A stretch of 64,000 bases of DNA, taken from NCBI RefSeq assembly GCF_019802055.1, contig NZ_JAHVHW010000005.1, positions 62,001 through 126,000 of the forward strand, read 5' to 3'. This document shows, one piece after another, positions 1 to 7,926 of the stretch. The stretch is from Ferrimonas balearica. Its GTDB lineage: Bacteria; Pseudomonadota; Gammaproteobacteria; Enterobacterales; Shewanellaceae. A program made the position numbers and the translations under genes. How positions within the stretch are numbered: the first letter of the stretch is position 1; each line of letters opens with the position of its first letter. The notes beneath the pieces were generated by a model. It searched no databases and was not told the DNA's origin. It worked only from the letters and a program-made list of their open reading frames with translations.

Positions 1-1
1 A

Positions 2-412
2 CTGCACTACCGTACCGACCTTCTGCTCAATGCTGCCGTGCTGGTGGCTCTGGTGCTGTCTGCACAGGGCGTTATTTGGGCGGATGGCTTGTTTGCCGTT
101 TTGATTGCCCTCTATATCGGTCATGGTGCCTGGGGACTGGGCTACGAGGCGGTGCAGCTGCTGCTGGATCGGGAAGTGGAGCCGGAAGTTCGTGAACAGG
201 TGGAAGCACTGGCCACCCAGGACCCGGCGGTAAGAGGGGTGCATGATCTCCGCACCCGCCGCTCCGGCCACACCCTGTATGTTCAGATGCATCTGGAGCT
301 GGATGGTGAGTTGCCTCTGAGGGATGCGCATGACCTGGCGGATGCGGTGGAGTGCCGTATCCGGAAAGCGTTCCCTGGTTCGGATGTGATTGTCCACCAG
401 GACCCGGTCTGA
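2..412 (+). CDS. fieF: Cation diffusion facilitator (FieF-type), C-terminal part
   Basis: Partial gene cut by the left window edge. The reading frame is open from base 2, and the first residues LHYRTD match the HYxTD metal-site motif of transmembrane helix 5 in FieF/YiiP zinc/iron efflux pumps. Two membrane segments follow, then the soluble C-terminal domain (about residues 60-135) that dimerises and senses metal, ending in VIVHQDPV as in the family. The protein sits in the inner membrane and exports divalent metal by proton antiport. It is convergent with ntrC, and both share a hairpin terminator. The substrate (Zn, Fe or Cd) cannot be fixed from the fragment. Confidence 0.88.
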   Translation: MHYRTDLLLNAAVLVALVLSAQGVIWADGLFAVLIALYIGHGAWGLGYEAVQLLLDREVEPEVREQVEALATQDPAVRGVHDLRTRRSGHTLYVQMHLELDGELPLRDAHDLADAVECRIRKAFPGSDVIVHQDPV

Positions 413-413
413 C

Positions 414-443
414 AAAAAAGCGCGCCCATCGGCGCGCTTTTTT
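414..443. terminator. Bidirectional terminator between fieF and ntrC
   Basis: Perfect 7-bp stem GCGCGCC/GGCGCGC (420-426 and 431-437) with a 4-base loop. It is flanked by an A-run on the left and a T-run on the right, so it can act in both directions between the convergent genes. Confidence 0.85.
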
Positions 444-1854
444 ATTCCTCCATATTGAGCTCTTTCAGCTTACGGGTGAGGGTGTTTCTGCCCCAGCCCA
501 GCAGCCGAGCCGCTTCCTGTTTGTGGCCGCGGGTGTGACTCAGTGCCGTGGTCAGCAAGGTGCGTTCAAACGCGGGCTGAGCATCCTCCAGCAGATTGGT
601 GTCACCATTAGCCAGCGCCTGAGTGGCCCAGTTGGCCAGCAGCGCCGTCCAGTCCCCCTCTTGTCCCGCTTCGCTGCCGATGCCGATCGGACTGCGGCTG
701 GTTTTCAGCTCGGGTGGCAGATCATCCGCCAGGATCTCCTGGCCGGACGCCATGACCGTCATCCAGCGACAGGCGTTCTCCAATTGTCGGACGTTGCCCG
801 GCCAGGGCAGGGCGCAAAGGCGTAACTCCGCTTCTTTGCTCAGGCGCTTGGGCTCAACCCCCAGCTCCGCCGCAGCCGCAGCGAGAAAGTGGCGGGTCAG
901 GGCCGGGATATCTTCCGCCCGCTCCTTCAGCGGGGGCAGCTGGATCCGGATGACGTTTAGACGGTGGAACAGGTCCTCCCGGAACTGTCCTTCTGCAACC
1001 CGCTGCTCCAGATCCTGATGGGTTGCCGCAACGATGCGCACATCCACTTTGATGGCGCTGTGTCCGCCCACCCGGTAGAACTGGCCGTCGGACAGCACCC
1101 TCAGCAAACGGGTTTGCACATCCAGTGGCATGTCGCCGATCTCATCCAGGAACAGGGTGCCGCCATTGGCTTGTTCGAAGCGGCCCTGGCGCACCGACGC
1201 CGCGCCGGTAAAGGCCCCCTTTTCATGGCCAAACAGCTCCGATTCGATCAGGTCCTTCGGGATGGCCGCCATATTGAGCGCCACAAAGGGGGCCGAGGAG
1301 CGGGGGCTGTGTTTGTGAAGAGCATGAGCCACCAGCTCTTTTCCGGTACCGGACTGGCCGTTGATCAGCACACTGATGGAGGAGCGGGAGAGTCGGCCAA
1401 TGGCTCGGAACACCTCCTGCATCGCGGGGGCTTCGCCGATGATGCCGGGCACCGCTTCACTGGTGTCTGCGGTCTGAGGCGTGCGGGCTGCAGCGTGTTC
1501 CAATGCACGACGCACCAGCGCGAGGGCTTCATCGATATCAAAGGGCTTGGGAAGGTACTCAAATGCACCCGACTGGTAGGCCCCGACGGCGGAGTCCAGA
1601 TCGGAGTGGGCGGTCATGATGATCACCGGCAGATCCGGGTAGTGTTTCTTGATCCGTTCCAGCAGCGTCAAGCCATCGGTGCCAGGCATGCGGATGTCGG
1701 AGACGATCACCTGGGGCTGACTGACCTCCAGTGCCTGCCAAAGCGATTCGGCACTGGCGAAGCTGGCGCTGGAAAGCTCTTCCCGTTTGAGGGCGCGCTC
1801 CAGTACCCAGCGGATGGAGCTGTCATCATCAAGGATCCAGACTTGTTCGCTCAT
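442..1854 (-). CDS. glnG: Nitrogen regulation response regulator NtrC
   Basis: Sigma-54-dependent activator of nitrogen-limitation genes, phosphorylated by NtrB. It has 470 residues, the usual length. The N-terminal receiver domain carries the acidic pocket near residue 10 and the phospho-acceptor D53 in VSDIRMPGTDG. The central AAA+ domain shows GQSGTGKE (Walker A) and GAFTGA, the loop that contacts sigma-54. The Fis-type helix-turn-helix is at the C-terminus (QEAARLLGWGRNTLTRKL). The ATG at 1854 is preferred over an upstream in-frame start because GGAGG lies just before it and it overlaps the ntrB stop as ATGA. The overlap implies translational coupling with ntrB. Confidence 0.97.
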   Translation of the reverse strand: MSEQVWILDDDSSIRWVLERALKREELSSASFASAESLWQALEVSQPQVIVSDIRMPGTDGLTLLERIKKHYPDLPVIIMTAHSDLDSAVGAYQSGAFEYLPKPFDIDEALALVRRALEHAAARTPQTADTSEAVPGIIGEAPAMQEVFRAIGRLSRSSISVLINGQSGTGKELVAHALHKHSPRSSAPFVALNMAAIPKDLIESELFGHEKGAFTGAASVRQGRFEQANGGTLFLDEIGDMPLDVQTRLLRVLSDGQFYRVGGHSAIKVDVRIVAATHQDLEQRVAEGQFREDLFHRLNVIRIQLPPLKERAEDIPALTRHFLAAAAAELGVEPKRLSKEAELRLCALPWPGNVRQLENACRWMTVMASGQEILADDLPPELKTSRSPIGIGSEAGQEGDWTALLANWATQALANGDTNLLEDAQPAFERTLLTTALSHTRGHKQEAARLLGWGRNTLTRKLKELNMEE

Positions 1855-2906
1855 TGTGCCTCCTTGGAAAACGTCATTGGCAGTAACAGGGTGAACTCGG
1901 TGTGTCCCGGCCAACTCTCCAGTTCGATTCGCCCCTGATGCTGACTGACGATCTTCTGGGCGATGGAGAGACCCAGGCCACTGCCATCGGCCTTATTGGT
2001 CACCATGGGATAAAACAGGGTGTCCTGAATCGCAGGGTCGATACCGGGACCGTTGTCGATCACGCTGACCGCCACCACCTGGCGATGGCGCTGGCCAGCG
2101 ATGGTCATCTGGCCCTGGCTGCGGGTTCGGAGGGTGATGCAGCCTTGCCCCTCGGTGGCCTGCACCGCATTGCGGACGATATTGAGCAGGGCTTGCTGCA
2201 GCTGCTCCGCTTCCATCACAAAGTCCGGAATGGAGGGGTCGTAATCCCGCTCGATGCGGAGCGAGCCGGACGCCTCCATCTCACACAGTCGGGCCACTTG
2301 CTCCAGGATGCGATGCACATTGCCCTCGGCCCAGGTGCCGGGATACTGGGGCCCAAGCAGCCGGTCTACCAGACTGCGAAGTCGATCGGACTGCTCAATG
2401 ATGATGGTGGTGAACTCTTTCAGTTCCGGATCCGTCAGTTCCCGCTCCAGCAACTGGGCGGCACCGCGCAGGCCTCCCAATGGATTCTTGATCTCATGGG
2501 CCAGCCCCCGCACCAGCAGCTGAGCGGCGTGTTGCTGAGCGTAGTGTTGCAACTCCTGGCTGATGCGCTGCTGATGGTCGACCATTCGGGCCTCAACCAG
2601 AATTTGCCCGCTCTCCAGCGGTGTGAAGATCAGATCGATGGTGTGGTGCTGGCCGTCCAGGGTCACCATGGATACGGCATAAAGGGACTGGCCCTGCTCC
2701 TGGGACAGGGTTTGGCGCAGCAACGCGGTATCCGTGGTCAGTTGGCTGTACAACGATGCGGCAGGTTGGCCAATCAGGCGGCGTTGGCCAAGACCAAGCA
2801 GCTGCTCAGCGGCCTGGTTGGCATACAGCACGCGAAGTTGGTCATCCAGCACCAGTACGGCGGTGGAGAGCTGATGCAGATAATCGGGATCCGGCTGGCG
2901 GTCCAT
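1851..2906 (-). CDS. glnL: Nitrogen regulation sensor kinase NtrB
   Basis: Cytoplasmic histidine kinase/phosphatase that controls NtrC in response to PII. It has 351 residues from the ATG at 2906, preceded by AGAGGA. It contains an N-terminal PAS domain (about 10-110), the phospho-acceptor helix LAHEIKNPLGGLRGAA, and an ATPase domain with NIVRNAVQA (N box), DNGPGID (G1) and GSGLGLSIA (G2). No membrane segment is seen, as expected for NtrB. An in-frame start further upstream at 2960 would extend into the NtrC operator and is rejected. The order glnA-DUF4124-ntrB-ntrC resembles glnALG, with one extra gene between glnA and ntrB. Confidence 0.97.
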   Translation of the reverse strand: MDRQPDPDYLHQLSTAVLVLDDQLRVLYANQAAEQLLGLGQRRLIGQPAASLYSQLTTDTALLRQTLSQEQGQSLYAVSMVTLDGQHHTIDLIFTPLESGQILVEARMVDHQQRISQELQHYAQQHAAQLLVRGLAHEIKNPLGGLRGAAQLLERELTDPELKEFTTIIIEQSDRLRSLVDRLLGPQYPGTWAEGNVHRILEQVARLCEMEASGSLRIERDYDPSIPDFVMEAEQLQQALLNIVRNAVQATEGQGCITLRTRSQGQMTIAGQRHRQVVAVSVIDNGPGIDPAIQDTLFYPMVTNKADGSGLGLSIAQKIVSQHQGRIELESWPGHTEFTLLLPMTFSKEAQ

Positions 2907-2942
2907 TGTGGTGCGGTCCTCTTTGCCCTGGCATTGTGCACC

Positions 2943-2970
2943 ACCATAGCATTGCACCAAAATGGTGCAA
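2943..2970 (-). promoter_or_regulatory. Candidate sigma-70 promoter of ntrBC overlapped by NtrC operator
   Basis: On the minus strand TTGCAC (2965-2970) and TATGGT (2943-2948) are spaced by 16 bases, a reasonable -35/-10 pair 36 bases before ntrB. The NtrC palindrome at 2953-2969 covers the spacer and most of the -35. That geometry would let phosphorylated NtrC repress its own operon, as at glnLp of enterics (family knowledge). Promoter activity is inferred. Confidence 0.55.
2953..2969. promoter_or_regulatory. NtrC-binding site upstream of ntrB
   Basis: TGCACCAAAATGGTGCA is a near-perfect dyad and differs by one base from the enteric NtrC consensus TGCACTAAAATGGTGCA, recalled from the family literature. 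It lies 47 bases upstream of the ntrB start and inside the DUF4124-ntrB gap. Confidence 0.8.
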
Positions 2971-2981
2971 AGCGGTTTCCG

Positions 2982-3536
2982 TCAGGAACCTCCCTGAGTT
3001 CGCGGCTCTGGGCGCGGCTTCGGGGAGAGCAGCTGAGAATGGCGGTGCAGATAAACCGTCCTTTTCCCACTTGATGCAAGGACTTTGCCGTTTTCGTCGA
3101 TCACGCGGGCCTGAAGCAGATGTTCGCCCCGATCCAGGTTATCCAGTGCGAAGGAGCCGCCACTGCCAACAGTACGGATCACCTTGCCATCCAGCAGCAG
3201 TTCAATGCGGTGATCCGCCTTGAGATCCGGCTCCAGGGCAATATTGAGGTTCAACTGACCGTTATTGTCACGCACCGTGGCGCCCTGTGCCGGTTCCGTC
3301 AGCCTGATGCGGTACGAGGGTTGTTCCACCACCTGAGGGGGCGGCGTGGTTCCGGAGGGTTTGGCCAGAATAATGGTTGAGGCCTTGCTGGTATCCACCT
3401 CGACCACTTCAGCGCCATCACGGGGTTTATCGGAGTAGTGCACCTGACCTTGGCTGTCGGTCCATTTGTAGATCTTGGCCATGCCCTGAGGCGCCAACAG
3501 GATGGCTGCTGCCAGCAGGATCAGTCGGGGTCCCAT
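2982..3536 (-). CDS. DUF4124 domain-containing periplasmic protein
   Basis: 184 residues. A signal peptide (about 1-20, MGPRLILLAAAILLAPQGMA) is followed directly by the DUF4124 signature KIYKWTDSQGQVHYSDKP (about 21-40). The remainder is a predicted beta-rich domain with an Ig-like flavour (GEHLLQARVIDENGKVL). AAGGAG precedes the ATG. It lies between glnA and ntrB, an arrangement I associate with Shewanella-like genomes. Function is unknown. Its position behind glnA suggests co-transcription by read-through, although a hairpin terminator sits after glnA. Confidence 0.85.
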   Translation of the reverse strand: MGPRLILLAAAILLAPQGMAKIYKWTDSQGQVHYSDKPRDGAEVVEVDTSKASTIILAKPSGTTPPPQVVEQPSYRIRLTEPAQGATVRDNNGQLNLNIALEPDLKADHRIELLLDGKVIRTVGSGGSFALDNLDRGEHLLQARVIDENGKVLASSGKRTVYLHRHSQLLSPKPRPEPRTQGGS

Positions 3537-3584
3537 GTCTCGCTCCTTGTCGATGGTTTCTTGAACAGTTTAGTGACATGAACG

Positions 3585-3614
3585 GAAAAAGCCCATCCTT
3601 TCGGATGGGCTTTT
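3585..3614 (-). terminator. Terminator after glnA
   Basis: Stem GCCCATCC/GGATGGGC (3591-3598 and 3603-3610) with a 4-base loop. On the minus strand it is followed by TTTTTCC. It separates glnA from DUF4124-ntrBC. Confidence 0.85.
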
Positions 3615-3682
3615 GGTGCTCTTAGTTCTTGTTTTTATTAGGGGTACAGAGCGTGCTTCACTTCCAGTGAACCGGCGCGTTG

Positions 3683-5092
3683 TTAAACGCTGTAATACAT
3701 TTCGAACTCAACCGGGTGAGTGGTCATGTTCAGACGCTCCACCTCGCTGCGCTTCAGGTTGATGTAGGAGTCGATGAAGTCATCGGAGAACACACCACCA
3801 GCGGTCAGGAAGGCGCGGTCAGCGTCCAGACAATCCAGTGCCTGATCCAGGCTGGAAGCCACGGTCGGGATCTCAGCCGCTTCTTCTGCCGGCAGGTCGT
3901 ACAGATCCTTATCCATGGCATCGCCCGGGTGGATCTTGTTGATGATGCCGTCCAGGCCAGCCATCAGCATGGCGGAAAACGCCAGGTAGGGGTTGGCAGT
4001 CGGATCCGGGAAGCGAACTTCGATGCGACGACCTTTCGGGCTCGGTACTACCGGGATGCGGATGGAGGCGGAGCGGTTACGGGCAGAGTAGGCCAGCATA
4101 ACCGGAGCTTCGAAGCCAGGTACCAGACGCTTGTAGGAGTTGGTGGAGGCGTTGGCGAAGGCGTTGATGGCACGGGCGTGCTTGATGATACCGCCGATGT
4201 AGTACAGCGCGGTTTCAGACAGGCCGCCGTACTTGTCGCCGGCAAACAGGTTAACGCCGTCTTTGCTCAGAGACTGGTGGCAGTGCATACCGGAACCGTT
4301 GTCGCCGACCAGCGGCTTGGGCATAAAGGTGGCGGATTTGCCATATACGTGAGCCACGTTGTGGATGACGTACTTCAGAACCTGCAGTTCGTCCGCCTTC
4401 TCAACGATGCTGTTGAAGCGGGTGGCGATTTCGTTCTGACCGGCAGTGGCCACTTCGTGGTGGTGGGCTTCAACAACCTGACCCATCTCTTCCAGAACCA
4501 GACACATGGCAGAACGGATGTCCTGAGCGGAATCGACCGGGGATACCGGGAAGTAGCCGCCTTTTACGCCAGGACGGTGGCCCTTGTTGCCGCCTTCGTA
4601 GTCTTTGTCAGAGTTCCAGGAGGCCTCTTCCGCGTCGATCTTGTACATGGAGCCGGACATGTCGGTCTTGTACTTCACGTCGTCGAACAGGAAGAACTCC
4701 GGCTCAGGACCGAAGAAACAGTCATCGGCGATGCCGGTGGACTGCATGTAAGCTTTGGCGCGCTTCGCGATGGAGCGGGGGTCGCGATCGTAGCCTTCCA
4801 TGGTGGCCGGCTCGATGATGTCGCAACGTACGTTCAGAGTCACTTCGTCGGTGAAGGGGCACAGTACGGAAGTGCTGGCATCCGGCATCAGGATCATGTC
4901 GGACTCGTTGATCCCTTTCCAACCCTGGATAGAGGAACCATCGAACATCTTGCCCTCTTCAAAGAAGTCGGCGTCGATTTGGCTGACCGGAATGGACACG
5001 TGCTGCTCTTTACCTTTGGTGTCGGTGAAGCGCAGATCAACAAACTTAACGTCGTTTTCTTCAATCAGTTTCAATACGTTTTCGATGGACAT
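3683..5092 (-). CDS. glnA: Type I glutamine synthetase
   Basis: Cytoplasmic dodecameric enzyme that makes glutamine from glutamate, ammonia and ATP. It has 469 residues, the same as E. coli GlnA. Visible signatures are [14 protein letters not shown], the ammonium/glutamate-site stretch [28 protein letters not shown] and [10 protein letters not shown]. The adenylylation tyrosine lies near residue 398 in MDKDLYDLP, so activity is probably controlled by GlnE. The start [10 protein letters not shown] at 5092 is preceded by CTGGAGG. An open frame continues upstream to 5263 but is not conserved. Transcription is driven by a sigma-54 promoter with NtrC sites upstream. Confidence 0.98.
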   Translation of the reverse strand: MSIENVLKLIEENDVKFVDLRFTDTKGKEQHVSIPVSQIDADFFEEGKMFDGSSIQGWKGINESDMILMPDASTSVLCPFTDEVTLNVRCDIIEPATMEGYDRDPRSIAKRAKAYMQSTGIADDCFFGPEPEFFLFDDVKYKTDMSGSMYKIDAEEASWNSDKDYEGGNKGHRPGVKGGYFPVSPVDSAQDIRSAMCLVLEEMGQVVEAHHHEVATAGQNEIATRFNSIVEKADELQVLKYVIHNVAHVYGKSATFMPKPLVGDNGSGMHCHQSLSKDGVNLFAGDKYGGLSETALYYIGGIIKHARAINAFANASTNSYKRLVPGFEAPVMLAYSARNRSASIRIPVVPSPKGRRIEVRFPDPTANPYLAFSAMLMAGLDGIINKIHPGDAMDKDLYDLPAEEAAEIPTVASSLDQALDCLDADRAFLTAGGVFSDDFIDSYINLKRSEVERLNMTTHPVEFEMYYSV

Positions 5093-5140
5093 CCCTAAAC
5101 CTCCAGTGACTAAAATGGTGCTCTGACCAAGCTGACCAAA

Positions 5141-5162
5141 GCATTGCGAACACCATGCCAAA
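5141..5162 (-). promoter_or_regulatory. Sigma-54 promoter of glnA
   Basis: On the minus strand TTGGCATGGTGTTCGCA has GG and GC exactly 10 bases apart, and it carries the same TTGGCA...TTCGC frame as enteric glnAp2. It ends about 50 bases before the glnA start and lies downstream of two NtrC sites. Confidence 0.8.
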
Positions 5163-5223
5163 AGTGCAAGGTGTTGAAATATAAGAGATTGATTTGGTGT
5201 GCGTTGAGCGAGGCTGGTGATTC

Positions 5224-5240
5224 TGCACCAAAGTGGTGCG
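5224..5240. promoter_or_regulatory. NtrC enhancer site 1 for glnA
   Basis: TGCACCAAAGTGGTGCG is a dyad matching the NtrC consensus except at the centre and last base. It lies about 60-100 bases upstream of the sigma-54 promoter, a usual enhancer distance. Confidence 0.75.
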
Positions 5241-5346
5241 CATGCCGCCCTATAATGGGGCATGGTCGATGGTGGGGCGGGGCCGTTTCCGGAAAGGCCA
5301 TGGAAATCACTCTGTTCTGCACAATCCTTGAGCGTTTTGCCAGTCT

Positions 5347-5360
5347 AGCACCAAGGTGCT
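5347..5360. promoter_or_regulatory. Possible NtrC enhancer site 2
   Basis: AGCACCAAGGTGCT keeps both GCACC/GGTGC half-sites but has a shorter spacer than the canonical 17-mer. It lies about 185 bases upstream of the glnA sigma-54 promoter and 152 bases before typA. It could be a weak NtrC site or chance. Nothing else coding is seen in 5093-5511. Confidence 0.4.
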
Positions 5361-5454
5361 TACTCCCGTTACAAGGATTTCTTAGGTATTTGTCGCAGTT
5401 TTAATCGCTATCCTTTAAACTTGCCGCCCAGAATTTACCCCGCGGAGGGGTTCG

Positions 5455-5482
5455 CCCGGTCTATCTATAGATCGGGTCTTTT
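5455..5482 (+). terminator. Terminator-like hairpin in the typA leader
   Basis: Stem CCCGGTCTA (5455-5463) pairs with TAGATCGGG (5468-5476, one G-T pair) around a 4-base loop and is followed by TCTTTTC. It sits 30 bases before typA, so it could attenuate read-through or act as a leader structure. Weak T-tract. Confidence 0.4.
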
Positions 5483-5511
5483 CGTTTGTACCCCTTTGCC
5501 TGGAGAGATCG

Positions 5512-7338
5512 ATGAGTATCGAAAACTTGCGTAACGTGGCGATCATCGCCCACGTTGACCACGGGAAAACCACCCTGGTTGACAAACTGCTGTCCCAGTC
5601 CGGCACCCTGGATGCCCGTGTGGCCCTGGACGAGCGCGTCATGGACTCCAACGACCTGGAGAAAGAGCGCGGCATTACCATTCTGGCGAAGAACACCGCC
5701 ATTAAGTGGAACGAATACCGCATCAACATCGTGGACACCCCTGGACACGCTGACTTCGGTGGTGAAGTAGAGCGCGTACTGTCCATGGTGGACTCCGTAC
5801 TGCTGCTGGTGGACGCTCAGGAAGGTCCGATGCCGCAGACTCGCTTCGTAACCCAGAAAGCGTTTGCTCAGGGTCTGAAGCCGATCGTCGTAATCAACAA
5901 GATCGACAAGCCTGGTGCGCGTCCTGACTGGGTAATGGATCAGGTGTTCGACCTGTTCGACAACCTCGGTGCCACTGACGAACAGCTGGACTTCAAAGTG
6001 GTGTACGCCTCCGCTCTGAACGGCTGGGCCTCCAACGAAGAAGGCGAGTCCGCTGAAGACATGACCGCCCTGTTCCAGACCATCGTTGACGAAGTGTCTG
6101 CTCCTGCTGCGGATCCGGAAGGTCCGTTCCAGATGCAGATCTCCCAGCTGGACTACAACAGCTACGTGGGCGTTATCGGTGTAGGTCGTGTGTCCCGTGG
6201 CCGCGTTAAAGTGGGCCAGCAGGTGACCGTTCACGGCGCCAACGGCATCACCCGTAACGGTAAAGTGGGCCAGGTTCTGGGCTACATGGGTCTGGAGCGT
6301 CACGAAGTGGGCGAAGCTCAGGCTGGCGACATCATCGCCATCTCTGGTCTGGGTGAGCTGAAGATCTCCGACACCGTTTGCTGCCCGTCCGAAGTGGAAG
6401 CGCTGCCGGCCCTGTCCGTTGACGAGCCGACCGTAACCATGACCTTCCAGGTGAACACCTCTCCGTTCGCCGGTCTGGAAGGCAAGTACGTGACCTCCCG
6501 TAACATCCTGGAGCGTCTGCAGAAAGAGCTGGTGCACAACGTGGCACTGCGCGTTGAAGAAACCGATGATCCGGACAAGTTCAAAGTGTCTGGCCGTGGT
6601 GAACTGCACCTGGGCGTACTGATCGAAAACATGCGTCGTGAAGGCTTCGAGCTGGCGGTATCCCGTCCGGAAGTGATCATGCGCACCATCGACGGTGAGC
6701 TGCAGGAGCCCTACGAGACCGTAACCGTTGACGTTGAGGAAGCCCACCAGGGTTCCATCATGGAGAAGCTGGGCCTGCGTAAGGCTGAGCTGACCGACAT
6801 GGCACCGGACGGCAAAGGTCGTATCCGTATGGACTTCATCATGCCGTCCCGCGGCCTGATCGGCTTCCAGACCGAGTTTATGACTCTGACTTCCGGTACT
6901 GGTCTGCTGTACCACACGTTCTACGAGTACGGTCCGCACAAAGGCGGCAACATCGGTCAGCGCATCAACGGTGTACTGATTGCTAACGCCACCGGTAAAG
7001 CGCTGACCAACGCCCTGTTCAACCTGCAGGAGCGTGGTCGTCTGATGGTGGGTCACGGTACTGAAGTGTACGAAGGCATGGTTATCGGTATTCACAGCCG
7101 CGATAACGACCTGACTGTGAACGCCCTGAAAGGCAAGCAACTGACCAACGTCCGTGCCGCCGGTACCGACGAAGCTCAGACTCTGACTCCGCCGATTCAG
7201 CTGACCCTGGAGCGTGCTCTGGAGTTCATCGATGACGATGAGCTGGTAGAGGTGACTCCGGAGAGCATCCGTATCCGTAAGAAGATGCTGACCGAATCCG
7301 ATCGTAAGCGCGCTTCCCGCGAGAGCAAGAAAGCCTAA
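5512..7338 (+). CDS. typA: Ribosome-associated GTPase TypA/BipA
   Basis: 608 residues (E. coli 607). Translational GTPase of the EF-G/LepA family that binds 70S ribosomes and helps 50S assembly, notably in the cold. The G domain shows AHVDHGKTT (G1), RGITI (G2), [12 protein letters not shown] (G3) and [12 protein letters not shown] (G4). Domain II, the EF-G-like domain and the BipA-specific C-terminal domain ([28 protein letters not shown]) follow. The ATG is preceded by GGAGAG. It is divergent from glnA as in enterics. Codon use looks highly optimised. A strong terminator follows. Confidence 0.97.
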   Translation: MSIENLRNVAIIAHVDHGKTTLVDKLLSQSGTLDARVALDERVMDSNDLEKERGITILAKNTAIKWNEYRINIVDTPGHADFGGEVERVLSMVDSVLLLVDAQEGPMPQTRFVTQKAFAQGLKPIVVINKIDKPGARPDWVMDQVFDLFDNLGATDEQLDFKVVYASALNGWASNEEGESAEDMTALFQTIVDEVSAPAADPEGPFQMQISQLDYNSYVGVIGVGRVSRGRVKVGQQVTVHGANGITRNGKVGQVLGYMGLERHEVGEAQAGDIIAISGLGELKISDTVCCPSEVEALPALSVDEPTVTMTFQVNTSPFAGLEGKYVTSRNILERLQKELVHNVALRVEETDDPDKFKVSGRGELHLGVLIENMRREGFELAVSRPEVIMRTIDGELQEPYETVTVDVEEAHQGSIMEKLGLRKAELTDMAPDGKGRIRMDFIMPSRGLIGFQTEFMTLTSGTGLLYHTFYEYGPHKGGNIGQRINGVLIANATGKALTNALFNLQERGRLMVGHGTEVYEGMVIGIHSRDNDLTVNALKGKQLTNVRAAGTDEAQTLTPPIQLTLERALEFIDDDELVEVTPESIRIRKKMLTESDRKRASRESKKA

Positions 7339-7354
7339 CGGCTGACGGCTTAAA

Positions 7355-7383
7355 GAAAGGCACCCTTCGGGGTGCCTTTTTTG
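7355..7383 (+). terminator. Terminator after typA
   Basis: GGCACCC/GGGTGCC stem (7359-7365, 7370-7376) with a TTCG tetraloop and a T6 tract. Confidence 0.92.
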
Positions 7384-7545
7384 TTGCGGCTGTATCCCCC
7401 ACCGATGGTGGTTTTCACTGTAGGGGGGCTGAACCAACGTGCGTAATCTGGGGCTTTGGTAAGGAGATCAACATGTTCTTTTTCGGTTTCATGCTAAGGT
7501 CTTCGCTTACCCTGTTGGTTCACTCACAGCATTTGGGGGAGGCAA

Positions 7546-7926
7546 GTGAAGCGACTTATTGTCGATCTGGATGGCACCCTGACTCAGGCGGACACCCGGG
7601 ATTACGCCAACGTATCACCTCGAGAAGAGGTGGTTGCCATGTTGCAGCACTACCGGGCCGAAGGGTTTGAAATCGTCATCTCAACCGCCCGCAACATGCG
7701 CACGTTTGAGGGCAATGTTGGCAAGATCAACGCGCATACCCTACCGGTGATCATTGCCTGGCTGGACAAGCACCAGGTGCCCTACGATGAGCTCCTGGTG
7801 GGCAAGCCCTGGTGCGGCCATGACGGGTTCTATATTGATGATCGGGCGGTGCGCCCAGGGGAGTTTTCCCGCCTCAGCTACCAGGAGATCCTGGCCCTAA
7901 TCGAGAGCGATAAGGCATGTATCTGA
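7546..7926 (+). CDS. Small HAD-family phosphatase, polysaccharide-precursor type
   Basis: 126 residues with a GTG start behind GGGGGA. N-terminal VDLDGTLT is the HAD motif I (D-x-D nucleophile), ISTAR gives motif II, and GFYIDDRAV gives motif IV. No large cap domain is present, so it belongs to the short cap-less HAD group often annotated as capsule-biosynthesis phosphatases. It overlaps the next gene by 10 bases, implying a translationally coupled three-gene cassette. The expected role is removal of a phosphate from a precursor made or used by the neighbouring kinase and nucleotidyltransferases. The actual substrate is unknown. Confidence 0.7.
   Translation: MKRLIVDLDGTLTQADTRDYANVSPREEVVAMLQHYRAEGFEIVISTARNMRTFEGNVGKINAHTLPVIIAWLDKHQVPYDELLVGKPWCGHDGFYIDDRAVRPGEFSRLSYQEILALIESDKACI

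Noticed and set aside
3680-5098. Long open frame antisense to glnA, 472 codons
   Set aside because: It mirrors the codon pattern of glnA on the other strand and resembles no protein family. GC-rich genes often give such shadows.
5461-7437. 658-codon open frame antisense to typA
   Set aside because: Shadow of a highly expressed gene with strong codon bias; low-complexity Val/Gln/His pattern and no ribosome-binding site.
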